Part shown: one piece after another, positions 9,426 through 18,846 of the stretch | Numbering within the stretch: the stretch's first letter is position 1 | Layout: the number at the start of each line of letters is the position of its first letter | DNA from: Acidovorax sp. Leaf78 | GTDB lineage: Bacteria > Pseudomonadota > Gammaproteobacteria > Burkholderiales > Burkholderiaceae_C | Reading direction: 5' to 3' | Length of the DNA: 64,000 nt | NCBI RefSeq assembly: GCF_001422735.1 | Contig: NZ_LMLZ01000021.1 | Span: 324,447 to 388,446, forward strand | The notes under the pieces: model-generated | The model's database searches: none | Told to the model about the DNA's origin: nothing | The model's input: the letters and a program-made list of their open reading frames with translations, nothing else | Program-made: the position numbers and the translations under genes

Positions 9426-10622
9426 ATGAAGTTTTCCACGCGCGCCGAGCGCATCGAACCGTTCTATGTGATGGAAGTCGCCAAGGCCGCGCAGGCCCTG
9501 GCACGCGAGGTGGCGGGCACGCGCGAGCCGATGATCTTCTTGAACATCGGCGAACCGGACTTCACCGCACCACCGCTGGTGCAAGAGGCCGCCGCCCGCG
9601 CCGTGCACAGCGGCGCCACGCAGTACACGAATGCCCTGGGCCTGGACGCTCTGCGCGAACGCATCAGCGGCTGGTACCAGAGCCGCTTCGGCGTTCAAGT
9701 GCCCGCACGCCGCATCGTGGTGACGGCGGGTGCGTCGGCCGCGCTGCAGCTGGCGTGCCTGGCGCTCATCGAGTCGGGCGACGAGATCCTCATGCCCGAC
9801 CCGAGCTACCCCTGCAACCGCCACTTCGTGAGCGCTGCAGAAGGCAAGGCCGTGCTGCTGTCCACCACGGCGGCCGAGCGCTACCAGCTGACCGCCGAGA
9901 AGGTGCGCGCCGCGTGGACCGAGAAAACCCGCGGCGTGCTGCTGGCCTCGCCGTCGAATCCCACGGGCACGTCGATTGCGCCCGGCGAGTTGCGCCGCAT
10001 CCACGAGGTGGTGCGAGCGCACGATGGCATCACGCTCATCGACGAGATTTACCTGGGCCTGTCTTACGAAGAAGAGTTCGGCCACACGGCCCTGGCGATC
10101 GACGAGAACATCATCAGCATCAACAGCTTCAGCAAGTACTTCAACATGACCGGCTGGCGCCTGGGCTGGATGGTGGTGCCCGACGCGATGGTGCCGGTGG
10201 TCGAACGCCTGGCGCAAAACTTGTTCATCTGCGCGAGCACGGTGGCGCAGCATGCGGCGCTGGCGTGCTTCGAGGCCGAGAGCATTGCCGAGTACGAACG
10301 CCGCCGCGCCGAGTTCAAGGCCCGGCGCGACTTCTTCATCCCGGCACTGCAGTCACTGGGCCTGGCCGTGCCGGTGATGCCCGACGGCGCGTTCTACGCC
10401 TGGGCCGACTGCACCGAGGCCGCGCAGCGCCTGGGCGTTGCCTCTGGCAAGAACTGCAGTTGGGACTTCGCCTTCGAGGTCATGCGCCGCGCCCACATCG
10501 CGGTGACGCCGGGGCGCGACTTCGGCACGGCAGAGCCCGAGCGCTTCATCCGCTTCTCGACCGCCAACTCCATGGCGCAGCTCGAGGAGTCGGTGGAGCG
10601 GCTGCGCAAGCTTCTCGGCTGA
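9426..10622 (+). CDS. PLP-dependent class I/II aminotransferase
   Basis: 398 aa, fold type I. The PLP lysine is Lys237 in SFSKYFNMTGWRLGW; other cofactor contacts are SNPTGT (177-182) and Asp206 in IDEIY. It resembles the aspartate/aromatic-type enzymes annotated as pyridoxal-phosphate aminotransferases in Burkholderiales; the amino donor and acceptor cannot be read from sequence. The ATG at 9426 is 146 bp after nusB, so it may have its own promoter. ybgC begins 28 bp downstream. Confidence 0.85.
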   Translation: MKFSTRAERIEPFYVMEVAKAAQALAREVAGTREPMIFLNIGEPDFTAPPLVQEAAARAVHSGATQYTNALGLDALRERISGWYQSRFGVQVPARRIVVTAGASAALQLACLALIESGDEILMPDPSYPCNRHFVSAAEGKAVLLSTTAAERYQLTAEKVRAAWTEKTRGVLLASPSNPTGTSIAPGELRRIHEVVRAHDGITLIDEIYLGLSYEEEFGHTALAIDENIISINSFSKYFNMTGWRLGWMVVPDAMVPVVERLAQNLFICASTVAQHAALACFEAESIAEYERRRAEFKARRDFFIPALQSLGLAVPVMPDGAFYAWADCTEAAQRLGVASGKNCSWDFAFEVMRRAHIAVTPGRDFGTAEPERFIRFSTANSMAQLEESVERLRKLLG

Positions 10623-10650
10623 ACGATGACAGACAGCGAGCGGACCCACG

Positions 10651-11070
10651 ATGGCGTTTGAATTTCCGATCCGCATCTATTGGGAAGACACCGATGCAGG
10701 CGGCATCGTGTTCTATGCCAACTACCTCAAGTTCTTCGAGCGCGCCCGCACCGAGTGGCTGCGCTCGCTGGGCGTGGGCCAGCAGCTTCTTCGGGAACAA
10801 ACCGGCGGCATGTTTGTCGTAACCGATGCGCAGCTGCGCTACCACCGCCCCGCACGGCTGGACGATGAACTCATTGTTACCGCCGGCCTACAGGCCGCAG
10901 GCCGGGCATCGTTGACAATAGTGCAGCGCGCGCTCCTGAAACCAGAGCAGATGACCGACCCGAGCACCACCTTGCTGACCGAAGGCACCATCCGCATCGG
11001 ATGGGTGGATGCTGCCACCCTGCGCCCTGCAAGAATACCGAGCACCCTTCTGGAACAACTCACACCATGA
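10651..11070 (+). CDS. ybgC: Tol-Pal system-associated acyl-CoA thioesterase
   Basis: Hot-dog-fold thioesterase of 139 aa of the 4-hydroxybenzoyl-CoA thioesterase type. The active-site region is YWEDTDAGGIVFYANYLKFF with the catalytic Asp near residue 15. YbgC proteins are regularly encoded with tol genes and act on acyl-CoA or acyl-ACP in phospholipid metabolism. The stop overlaps the tolQ start (ATGA at 11067-11070). Confidence 0.9.
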   Translation: MAFEFPIRIYWEDTDAGGIVFYANYLKFFERARTEWLRSLGVGQQLLREQTGGMFVVTDAQLRYHRPARLDDELIVTAGLQAAGRASLTIVQRALLKPEQMTDPSTTLLTEGTIRIGWVDAATLRPARIPSTLLEQLTP

Positions 11071-11783
11071 ACTCCCAAAACATGTCCATCATCTCCCTGG
11101 TGCTCCACGCCAGCTGGGTGGTGCAACTCGTCATGCTGCTGCTGCTGGGCGTGTCGGTGGCCAGCTGGGCGGCCATCTTCCGCAAGCTGTTTTCCCTGAA
11201 GCGCGTGAAGACGCTCAACGACGACTTCGAGCGCGAGTTCTGGTCGGGCACCAGCCTCAACGACCTGTACGCCAGCGCGGCCCAGAACGCTAAGCAGGCC
11301 GGCCCCATGGAACGCATCTTTGCCAGCGGCATGCGCGAATACCAAAAGCTGCGCGAGCGCCGCATCGTGGACCCCGGCACCCTGCTCGACGGCGCACGCC
11401 GCGCCATGCGCGCGAGCTTCCAGCGCGAGATGGACGTGGTCGAATCGAGCCTCTCCTTCCTGGCATCGGTCGGCTCCGTGTCGCCGTATGTCGGCCTGTT
11501 CGGCACGGTGTGGGGCATCATGCATGCGTTCACCGGCTTTGCCGGCATGGAGCAGGTGACGCTGGCCACGGTGGCGCCCGGCATCGCCGAAGCCCTGGTG
11601 GCCACCGCCATCGGCCTGTTCGCCGCCATCCCCGCCGTGATCGCCTACAACCGCTTCGCCCGCGACATCGACCGCGTGGCCACGCACCAGGAAACCTTCA
11701 TCGAAGAGTTCTCCAACATCCTGCAGCGCAACCTGGGCGCCCAGCCAGCGCCCACCACCGGCCACACGGCCTCGGGACACTGA
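11067..11783 (+). CDS. tolQ: Tol-Pal system proton channel subunit TolQ
   Basis: Inner-membrane subunit (238 aa) that with TolR uses the proton-motive force to energise TolA and outer-membrane constriction at division. One membrane helix lies near residues 15-38 and two near 135-195, around GTVWGIMHAFTGF and the GIAEALVATAIGLFAAIPAVIAYN stretch typical of TolQ/ExbB/MotA proteins. Translationally coupled to ybgC; tolR follows after 4 bp. Confidence 0.94.
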   Translation: MNSQNMSIISLVLHASWVVQLVMLLLLGVSVASWAAIFRKLFSLKRVKTLNDDFEREFWSGTSLNDLYASAAQNAKQAGPMERIFASGMREYQKLRERRIVDPGTLLDGARRAMRASFQREMDVVESSLSFLASVGSVSPYVGLFGTVWGIMHAFTGFAGMEQVTLATVAPGIAEALVATAIGLFAAIPAVIAYNRFARDIDRVATHQETFIEEFSNILQRNLGAQPAPTTGHTASGH

Positions 11784-11787
11784 CACC

Positions 11788-12216
11788 ATGCCCGCCATGG
11801 CATCCCGCGGCCGGGGCCGCCGCACCATCAACGAGATCAACATGGTGCCGTTCATCGACGTGATGCTGGTGCTGCTCATCATCTTCATGGTGACGGCGCC
11901 CATGCTCACTCCCGGTGTGGTCGACGTGCCCAGCGTCGGCAAGGGCAAGAACATGCCCAAGGTGGTGGCCCAGGTCATCGTGAACAAGGACGGATCGCTC
12001 CAGTTCAAGACCCCCGAGGCCACGCGCAGCCTGAGCCAGCGCGAAATCGGCGACGCCGCCAGCCGCTGGCAAAAGGCCCAGGGCGCCGACAGCGCCAGCG
12101 CGGTGGTCATCAGCGCCGACAAGGGCGTGCAGTACGAAAACGTGGTGAAAGCGATGGACGCGCTGCAGAAGGCCGGCGTGCAACGCGTGGGCCTGTCCGT
12201 CAAGCAGGGCGGTTGA
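11788..12216 (+). CDS. tolR: Tol-Pal system subunit TolR
   Basis: 142 aa with one N-terminal membrane helix (about 19-40) carrying the essential proton-pathway Asp24 in NMVPFIDVMLVLLIIFMVT, then a periplasmic ExbD/TolR domain. It works in a complex with TolQ and TolA. It sits between tolQ and tolA in a compact operon. Confidence 0.94.
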   Translation: MPAMASRGRGRRTINEINMVPFIDVMLVLLIIFMVTAPMLTPGVVDVPSVGKGKNMPKVVAQVIVNKDGSLQFKTPEATRSLSQREIGDAASRWQKAQGADSASAVVISADKGVQYENVVKAMDALQKAGVQRVGLSVKQGG

Positions 12217-12250
12217 ACCGAACCCGCTCCAGACGCTCTCACCTACGCCC

Positions 12251-13234
12251 ATGCAAGCCCACAACGACCGCGACCAGTTTGCCCCGCCGCGCCCACCCGC
12301 GCGGCTGCGCGCCATCACGCTGGCGGTGCTTGTGCATGCGGCGCTGATTGGCGCCCTCACCTGGGGCGTCAACTGGAAGAACACCGCAGACCAGCCGGCG
12401 GTGGAAGCCGAACTCTGGGCCGCCGTGCCCGTGCAGGCTGCGCCCCGCGCCGTGGAGCCCCCACCGCCGCCCCCTGCACCGCCTGAAGTCCGCCCGCCAG
12501 CCCCGCCGCCCCCCCCCGCCCCGCCGCCACCGCGGGCGGTAGAGCCGCCCGACACGCGCGAGGCCGACATCGCCATCGAACGCGAGAAGAAACGCCTGGA
12601 GCAGGAGAAGAAGGCCCGCGAACAGCAGCAGGAGCGCGACAAGCGCGAACGCGAGCGCAAGGAAGAAGAGCGTAAGGACCGCCTGGAGCAGGAGAAGAAG
12701 GACCGCCTGCAGAAAGAAAAAGAACGCGAGAAGGAAAAGGAACAGCGCGAGAAGCAACTGGCCGAGCAGAAAAAGGCCGAGCAGGACAAGCAAAAGAAGC
12801 TGGCCGAGGACAAGCGCAAGGCGGACGAAGCGGCCAAGCGAAAAGCCGAGGCGGAAGACAAGCAGTTGGCCAAACTGCGCGAAGACAACCTGCGCCGCAT
12901 GCAAGGCATGGCGGGCGCTACCGGCGGTGAAACCGCCACCGGTACCGCACAGCGCAGCGCAGGCCCGTCGGGCAGCTACGGCGGCAAGGTCGCGGCCAAG
13001 GTCAAGCCCAACATCGTGTACCCCGATGCCATATCCGGCAACCCGCGTGCCGAGGTGGAAGTGCGCCTGTCGCCCGACGGCACTATCGTGGGCAAGCGGC
13101 TGGTGCAATCAAGCGGCAACAAGGCCTGGGACGACGCGGTGCTGCGCGCCCTGGACAAGACCGAGACACTGCCGCGCGATGTGGATGGACGGGTGCCCTC
13201 GTCCCTCACGATCGGTTTCCGGCCCCAGGACTGA
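12251..13234 (+). CDS. tolA: Cell envelope integrity protein TolA
   Basis: 327 aa. Membrane anchor near 20-40, a Pro-rich linker at about 70-100, a long charged Lys/Glu/Arg coiled-coil helix at about 103-225, and a C-terminal TonB/TolA-like globular domain (about 240-327, from YGGKVAAKVKPNIVYP). It spans the periplasm to contact outer-membrane partners. The proline block between anchor and helix is unusually strong. tolB and pal are not downstream; the operon ends here with hairpins. Confidence 0.9.
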   Translation: MQAHNDRDQFAPPRPPARLRAITLAVLVHAALIGALTWGVNWKNTADQPAVEAELWAAVPVQAAPRAVEPPPPPPAPPEVRPPAPPPPPAPPPPRAVEPPDTREADIAIEREKKRLEQEKKAREQQQERDKRERERKEEERKDRLEQEKKDRLQKEKEREKEKEQREKQLAEQKKAEQDKQKKLAEDKRKADEAAKRKAEAEDKQLAKLREDNLRRMQGMAGATGGETATGTAQRSAGPSGSYGGKVAAKVKPNIVYPDAISGNPRAEVEVRLSPDGTIVGKRLVQSSGNKAWDDAVLRALDKTETLPRDVDGRVPSSLTIGFRPQD

Positions 13235-13254
13235 CGCCTGGAACTGAGAGCGAG

Positions 13255-13286
13255 GGTTCGATCAAGCCCCGCAGCTTGATCGAACC
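13255..13286. terminator. Perfect 12-bp hairpin after tolA
   Basis: Arms GGTTCGATCAAG (13255-13266) and CTTGATCGAACC (13275-13286) enclose an 8-base loop. It lies 20 bp after the tolA stop. There is no T-run, so it may be an mRNA 3'-end stabiliser or a weak terminator rather than a classical one. Confidence 0.55.
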
Positions 13287-13392
13287 ACCCCTTGTCATCG
13301 GCGTGCCACAGTGCCACACGCGCCAGCAGTAGCGACTGCGGCGGCGTCACAGACCGTCGATCCACGCAAACCCATTACGCCCCATACCAAGC

Positions 13393-13431
13393 AAAAAACC
13401 CGGTGGCTGCACAGGCAGCCACCGGGTTTTT
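13393..13431. terminator. Bidirectional intrinsic terminator between tolA and the MFS gene
   Basis: An A-run, then the stem CCCGGTGGCTGC / GCAGCCACCGGG with loop ACAG, then a T-run. It is symmetric and so can stop transcription both from tolA (plus) and from the convergent MFS transporter (minus). Confidence 0.85.
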
Positions 13432-13485
13432 GTTGTGCATCAGGTGGGCAGAGCGCAGGTCGTGCATCACCTGCCCACAGGTCGC

Positions 13486-14826
13486 TTACCGATCCCGCCG
13501 CTCCATCCGGCGGTTCAGGTTCAGCGCCCCCAGCGTGCAGGCCACGCCCGACAGAAGGTACACCGTCAAGGCCAGCAGCCCGAACTGCGACGACAGGTAC
13601 AGGGCCACCAGGGGCGCGAACGCGGCGCCGATGATCCAGGCCAGGTCGGCCGACAGCGCAGCGCCGGTGTAGCGGTACTGCGGCGAAAAGTTGGCCGTGA
13701 CCGTGCCCGAAGCCTGGCCGTACGACAGGCCCAGCAGCACAAAGCCCAGCAGCAGGAACATGGTGCTGCCCACTTCGCCCGAATTGAGCAGCACGGGCGC
13801 CATGAAGCTGAACACACCGATCAGCACCGCCATGCCGCCCAGCAGCTTGCGGCGGCCCAGGTGGTCCGACAGCCAGCCCGACACCATGATGGCGCCAGCG
13901 GCCAAGAAGGCGCCGACGATCTGCACGCCCAGGATCTGCGTCACGGGCTGGTCCGAGTACAGCGTGATCCACGACAGCGGGAACACGGTGACCAGGTGGA
14001 ACAGCGCAAAACTGGCCAGTGCCGCAAACGCTCCCAGCAGCACGTTGCTGCCCTCGTCGCGCATCACGCGGCTCACGGGCACAGGTTGCAATTCACGCTC
14101 CTGCAGCAGCTCGGCGTAAGACTGGCCCACCACCAGGCGCAGACGGGCGAACAATGCCACGACGTTGATGGCAAAGGCCACGAAGAACGGGTAGCGCCAG
14201 CCCCAGGCCAGGAACTCCTGCACAGACAGGTTGCTGTACAGGTAAGTGAACAGGCCGGCCGCCAGCACGAAACCCAGTGGAGCGCCCAGCTGGCCGATCA
14301 TGGCGTACCAGCCGCGGCGGTCCTTGGGGGCCGACATCGCCAGCAGCGAGGGCAGTCCGTCCCACGAGCCGCCCAGCGCCAGGCCCTGGCCGATGCGAAG
14401 GATCAGCAAAGCGACGATGGCCACCACGCCGGCATCCTTGTAACCAGGCAAGAAGGCCATGCCGACGGTGCACACGCCCAGCAGGAAGAGGGCGATGGTC
14501 AGCTTGGTGCCACGCCCCCAGCGACGCTGGATGGCCATCGAGATGGCGGTGCCCACCGGGCGAACCACAAAGGCCACCGCCAGCAGCGCAAACGCCATCA
14601 GCGTGCCGTCCAGGCGCGACAGGAAGGGGAACAGAAACGACGGGAAGACGAGAACGCAGGCGATCCCGAAAACGAAGAAGTCGAAATACTCGGACGACCG
14701 TCCGATGATCACGCCCACAGCGATTTCGCTGGGGGTGACGTCCTCATGCGTATCAGCCCGCGAGAGAGAGGCGGCGCTTTCTTCAAAGCCGGCCGCAGGG
14801 TAAGTGGCAGAGGCGGGGCTGCTCAT
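13486..14826 (-). CDS. MFS transporter (metabolite:H+ symporter-like)
   Basis: 446 aa with about 12 predicted membrane helices. The first helix region SEIAVGVIIGRSSEYFDFFVFG resembles the metabolite:H+ symporter branch of the major facilitator superfamily (shikimate/proline/betaine type), and the cytoplasmic-loop motif GWLSDHLGRRKLL is present in the second half. The substrate is unknown. The ATG at 14826, preceded by AAGGAA, is chosen over an upstream frame opening at 14904. It is divergent from cyoA, sharing a 250-bp intergenic region. Confidence 0.8.
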   Translation of the reverse strand: MSSPASATYPAAGFEESAASLSRADTHEDVTPSEIAVGVIIGRSSEYFDFFVFGIACVLVFPSFLFPFLSRLDGTLMAFALLAVAFVVRPVGTAISMAIQRRWGRGTKLTIALFLLGVCTVGMAFLPGYKDAGVVAIVALLILRIGQGLALGGSWDGLPSLLAMSAPKDRRGWYAMIGQLGAPLGFVLAAGLFTYLYSNLSVQEFLAWGWRYPFFVAFAINVVALFARLRLVVGQSYAELLQERELQPVPVSRVMRDEGSNVLLGAFAALASFALFHLVTVFPLSWITLYSDQPVTQILGVQIVGAFLAAGAIMVSGWLSDHLGRRKLLGGMAVLIGVFSFMAPVLLNSGEVGSTMFLLLGFVLLGLSYGQASGTVTANFSPQYRYTGAALSADLAWIIGAAFAPLVALYLSSQFGLLALTVYLLSGVACTLGALNLNRRMERRDR

Positions 14827-14966
14827 GAACAGGATTCCTTCGTTGTTTGGATAAGACACCCTTGTTCTACACGCAAGTTCAGTTGTCGACAAGTGCGGTT
14901 TCACTATGACCGGTGCAGGACAAAACCGTAACCATGTACTTTTGCACCAGGTTGGGGCAAATTTTT

Positions 14967-14995
14967 TTGACCTTGGACAAAATGTCCAATGTACA
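14967..14995 (+). promoter_or_regulatory. Candidate cyoA promoter with a palindrome filling the spacer
   Basis: A -35-like TTGACC (14967-14972) and a weak -10-like TGTACA (14990-14995) are separated by exactly 17 bp. Those 17 bp are the palindrome TTGGACA-AAA-TGTCCAA (14973-14989). A regulator bound there would block RNA polymerase. The -10 matches consensus poorly, so the promoter assignment is tentative while the palindrome itself is certain. Confidence 0.5.
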
Positions 14996-15076
14996 AAAAA
15001 GCTAGAGCTATTACATTCAGCGGCACTCCGTCATCCGCGTTTACCCTCAAATAAGCGCCCCGATTGCGATCTTCAC

Positions 15077-16135
15077 ATGCCAAAAATATCTCTATCCCGC
15101 GTGCCTGCCTGGCTCGCCGCCATGGCTGCCCTGGGCACCCTGGCCGGCTGCAGCAAGGCGGTCGTCCTCAACCCGGCGGGTGACGTCGCTGCACAGCAAG
15201 GCCATATGGTCATCCAGGCGACGCTGCTGATGCTGATCATCATCGTGCCGGTGATCGCGCTGACCCTGTGGTTTGCCTGGAAGTACCGGCACAACAACGC
15301 GACCAATACCGAAGACGACTACGACCCCGACTGGCACCACTCCACCACGCTGGAGCTGGTGATCTGGACGGTGCCGCTGATGATCATCATCGCGCTGGGC
15401 GCACTGACCTGGATCGGCACGCACAAGCTCGACCCCTACCGCCCGCTGGACCGCATCTCGTCCTCCAAGCCGCTCGATGCGCAATCGACTCCACTCGAGG
15501 TGCAGGTGGTGGCCATGGACTGGAAGTGGCTGTTCTTCTACCCGGAGCTCGGCATTGCCACGGTGAACGAACTGGCAGCGCCGGTCGACCGCCCCATCCT
15601 CTTCAAGCTCACGGCCACATCCACGATGAACGCGTTCTACGTGCCTGATCTGGCCGGCATGATCTACGCGATGCCCGGCATGCAGACCGAACTCAACGCC
15701 GTGATCAACAAGCCCGGCGTGTTCCCAGGGCTGGCCACGCACTACAGCGGTCAGGGCTTTTCGGGCATGACGTTCAAGTTCCACGGCCTGAGCCAGGGCG
15801 ACTTCGAGCAGTGGGTGGCCAAGACCCGCACCGAAGGCAAGCCGCTCACGCGCCAGACCTACATGGACCTGGCCAAGCCCAGCGAGCGCGATCCCGTGCA
15901 GCGCTTCGCCAGCGTGGAAGAAGGCCTGTACGACAAGGTGCTCAACCGCTGCGTCGAAGACGGCAAGATGTGCATGCACCACATGATGGCCATCGACGAG
16001 AACGGTGGCGATGCCTACGTGCGCGCCATGGGCCTGAACCTGCCCCAGGACGTGTGCACGTCGCAGAACGCCGCCCAGGTGGTTGCCAGCCTGGAAGCCC
16101 GCCACGCACCCCGCGTGACCAACGCCGCCCAATGA
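15077..16135 (+). CDS. cyoA: Cytochrome bo3-type ubiquinol oxidase subunit II
   Basis: 352 aa. Lipoprotein signal with lipobox LAGC (Cys25), two membrane helices near 46-66 and 90-110, then a periplasmic cupredoxin-like domain (VVAMDWKWLFFYPELGIATVN onward). The CuA-binding cysteines of cytochrome c oxidases are absent, as expected for a quinol oxidase. The C-terminal extension (about 260-352) has Cys residues and a CMHHMM segment of unknown purpose. The ATG at 15077 starts the signal peptide. Confidence 0.92.
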   Translation: MPKISLSRVPAWLAAMAALGTLAGCSKAVVLNPAGDVAAQQGHMVIQATLLMLIIIVPVIALTLWFAWKYRHNNATNTEDDYDPDWHHSTTLELVIWTVPLMIIIALGALTWIGTHKLDPYRPLDRISSSKPLDAQSTPLEVQVVAMDWKWLFFYPELGIATVNELAAPVDRPILFKLTATSTMNAFYVPDLAGMIYAMPGMQTELNAVINKPGVFPGLATHYSGQGFSGMTFKFHGLSQGDFEQWVAKTRTEGKPLTRQTYMDLAKPSERDPVQRFASVEEGLYDKVLNRCVEDGKMCMHHMMAIDENGGDAYVRAMGLNLPQDVCTSQNAAQVVASLEARHAPRVTNAAQ

Positions 16136-16202
16136 CCCGCCCTTGACCTGACGTGCCGGCAGCCGTCCGCGGCGATGCTGGCGCCCTCCAAAGAGACTCT
16201 TT

Positions 16203-18209
16203 ATGTCCTCCGTCACTGTTACTGACACCCACTGGGCCCTGGGCCGAATCACCTGGGACTCGGTCCCCATGGCGCACGAGCCCATCGTGCTGTGGACCTT
16301 CATCGCCACCGTGCTCGGTGGCCTCGTCGTGCTGGCCGGCGTCACCAAGTTCAGGCTCTGGGGCCCGCTCTGGCGCGACTGGATCTGCAGCATCGACCAC
16401 AAGCGCATCGGCATCATGTACATGATCCTCGGCCTCGTCATGCTGCTGCGCGGCTTTGCCGACGCGGTGATGATGCGCCTGCAGCAGGCCATGGCCTTCG
16501 GCGACAACCTGGGCTACCTGCCGCCGCACCACTACGACCAGATCTTCACCGCGCACGGCGTGATCATGATCTTCTTCGTGGCGATGCCGCTGGTCACGGG
16601 CCTGATGAACTACCTCGTGCCGCTGCAGATCGGTGCGCGCGACGTGTCGTTCCCGTTCCTCAACAACTTCAGCTTCTGGATGACCACCGCTGGCGCCGTG
16701 CTGGTGATGGTGTCGCTGTTCCTGGGCGAGTTCTCCACCGCAGGCTGGCTGGCGCTGTCCAACCTGGGGGCGCAGAACCCGGGGGTGGGGCTTGACTACT
16801 ACATCTGGGCGCTGCAGATCGCGGGGGTGGGCACGACGCTCTCGGGCATCAACCTGATCGTCACCATCATCAAGATGCGCGCCCCGGGCATGAACCTGAT
16901 GCGCATGCCCGTCTTCACCTGGACGGCCTTGTGCACCAACGCGCTCATCGTGGCGTCGTTCCCCGTGCTGACGGCAGCCCTGGTGCTGATGTCGCTCGAC
17001 CGCTATGCGGGCACCAACTTCTTCACGAACGACCTGGGCGGCAATGCCATGCTGTACGTGAACCTGATCTGGATCTGGGGCCACCCCGAGGTCTACATCC
17101 TGATCCTGCCCTGCTTCGGCATCTTCTCCGAAGTGGTCGCCACGTTCTGCAAAAAGCGCCTGTTCGGCTACACCTCCATGGTGTACGCCACGGTCGTGAT
17201 CACCATCCTGTCGTACCTGGTGTGGCTGCACCACTTCTTCACCATGGGCTCGGGCGCGAGCGTGAACACCTTCTTCGGCATCACGACCATGATCATCTCG
17301 ATCCCGACGGGCGCGAAGATCTTCAACTGGCTGTTCACCATGTACAAGGGCCGCATCCGCTTCGAGCTGCCCATGATGTGGACCGTGGCCTTCATGGTGA
17401 CGTTCGCCATCGGCGGCATGACCGGCGTGCTGCTGGCCGTGCCACCGGCCGACTTCGTGCTGCACAACAGCCTGTTCCTGATCGCCCACTTCCACAATGT
17501 GATCATTGGCGGCGTGCTGTTCGGCCTGTTCGCCGGCATCAACTACTGGTATCCCAAGGCGTTTGGCTACAAGCTCGACCGCACCTGGGGCGTGCGCTCC
17601 TTCTGGCTGTGGGTGGTGGGCTTCTGGGTGGCCTTCGGCCCGCTGTACGTGCTGGGCCTGATGGGCGTCACGCGCCGTGCCAACCACTTCGAAGACGCCT
17701 CGCTGCAGCCCTACTTCGTGGTGGCCGCCATCGGCGCCGCGATGATCGCTGCCGGCATCGGCTGCTTCCTGATGCAGATCGTGGTGAGCTACCTCAAGCG
17801 CGACGAACTGCGCGACGTGACCGGCGACCCGTGGGATGCCCGCACGCTCGAGTGGGCCACGTCGTCGCCACCGCCCGACTACAACTTCGCCTTCACGCCT
17901 GTGGTGCATGAAATCGATGCGTGGTGGGACATGAAGAAGCACGGCTACCAGCGTCCTTTGAGCGGCTACGCGCCCATCCACATGCCAGCCAACACCAGCT
18001 CGGGTGCGGTGATATCGGCACTGTCGCTGGTGCTGGGCTTTGCGCTGATCTGGCACATGTGGCTGCTGGCCGGTGCGTCGTTTGCCGCCGTGATCCTGGT
18101 CGCCATCATCCACACGTTCAACTACAAGCGCGACTTCTACATCCCCGCCTCTCAAGTGACGGAGACGGAAAACCTTCGCACCCAACAACTGCGCGCCAGC
18201 CATGTCTGA
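16203..18209 (+). CDS. cyoB: Cytochrome bo3-type ubiquinol oxidase subunit I
   Basis: Catalytic haem-copper subunit, 668 aa, reducing O2 to water with electrons from ubiquinol and pumping protons. Haem/CuB ligands are present: His118, His294 (with cross-link Tyr298 in HPEVY), His343/His344, and His429/His431 in AHFHN. The quinol-site residues known from E. coli (Arg71, Asp75, His98, Gln101) align with Arg83, Asp87, His110 and Gln113, supporting quinol rather than cytochrome c as donor. It overlaps cyoC by 8 bp. Confidence 0.95.
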   Translation: MSSVTVTDTHWALGRITWDSVPMAHEPIVLWTFIATVLGGLVVLAGVTKFRLWGPLWRDWICSIDHKRIGIMYMILGLVMLLRGFADAVMMRLQQAMAFGDNLGYLPPHHYDQIFTAHGVIMIFFVAMPLVTGLMNYLVPLQIGARDVSFPFLNNFSFWMTTAGAVLVMVSLFLGEFSTAGWLALSNLGAQNPGVGLDYYIWALQIAGVGTTLSGINLIVTIIKMRAPGMNLMRMPVFTWTALCTNALIVASFPVLTAALVLMSLDRYAGTNFFTNDLGGNAMLYVNLIWIWGHPEVYILILPCFGIFSEVVATFCKKRLFGYTSMVYATVVITILSYLVWLHHFFTMGSGASVNTFFGITTMIISIPTGAKIFNWLFTMYKGRIRFELPMMWTVAFMVTFAIGGMTGVLLAVPPADFVLHNSLFLIAHFHNVIIGGVLFGLFAGINYWYPKAFGYKLDRTWGVRSFWLWVVGFWVAFGPLYVLGLMGVTRRANHFEDASLQPYFVVAAIGAAMIAAGIGCFLMQIVVSYLKRDELRDVTGDPWDARTLEWATSSPPPDYNFAFTPVVHEIDAWWDMKKHGYQRPLSGYAPIHMPANTSSGAVISALSLVLGFALIWHMWLLAGASFAAVILVAIIHTFNYKRDFYIPASQVTETENLRTQQLRASHV

Positions 18210-18846
18210 TATCCGTACCACCCCCGGCGCAGCAGGCGCCGCGACCGCAGCGCTCCCGCTGCGCCAGTACCACCCCGCGCACGAGCCGCACCCCGAAAAC
18301 GGCACGGCCCTGGGCTTCTGGCTCTACCTGATGAGCGACTGTCTCATCTTCGCCGCTCTGTTCGCCACCTACGGCGTGCTGGGCCGCAGCTATGCGGCGG
18401 GCCCCACGGGCGCGCAGCTGTTCGACCTGACGCTGGTGGCCATCAACACGGCCTTCCTGCTGCTGTCGTCCATCACCTTCGGCTTTGCCATGCTGCGCAA
18501 GCAGGTGGGTGACGTGAAGGGCACGCTGCTGTGGCTGGCCGTGACCGGCTTCTTCGGCCTGTGCTTTCTGGGCCTGGAGCTGTATGAGTTCTACCACCTG
18601 ATCCACCAGGGCGCCACGCCCCAGCGCAGCGCCTTCCTGTCCGCCTTCTTCACGCTGGTGGGCACCCACGGCCTGCACGTGACCTTCGGCCTGATCTGGC
18701 TGGTGGTGCTGATGATCCAGATCGGCAAGCATGGCCTGATCCACGAGAACAAGCGCCGCCTGATGTGCCTGTCGATGTTCTGGCACTTCCTGGACGTGGT
18801 CTGGATCGGCGTCTTCACCTTTGTGTACCTGATGGGAGTGCTGTAA
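18202..18846 (+). CDS. cyoC: Cytochrome bo3-type ubiquinol oxidase subunit III
   Basis: 214 aa, five predicted membrane helices, with the conserved [22 protein letters not shown] start and [12 protein letters not shown] segment. A structural oxidase subunit, co-translated with cyoB (8-bp overlap) and directly abutting cyoD. Confidence 0.94.
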   Translation: MSDIRTTPGAAGAATAALPLRQYHPAHEPHPENGTALGFWLYLMSDCLIFAALFATYGVLGRSYAAGPTGAQLFDLTLVAINTAFLLLSSITFGFAMLRKQVGDVKGTLLWLAVTGFFGLCFLGLELYEFYHLIHQGATPQRSAFLSAFFTLVGTHGLHVTFGLIWLVVLMIQIGKHGLIHENKRRLMCLSMFWHFLDVVWIGVFTFVYLMGVL

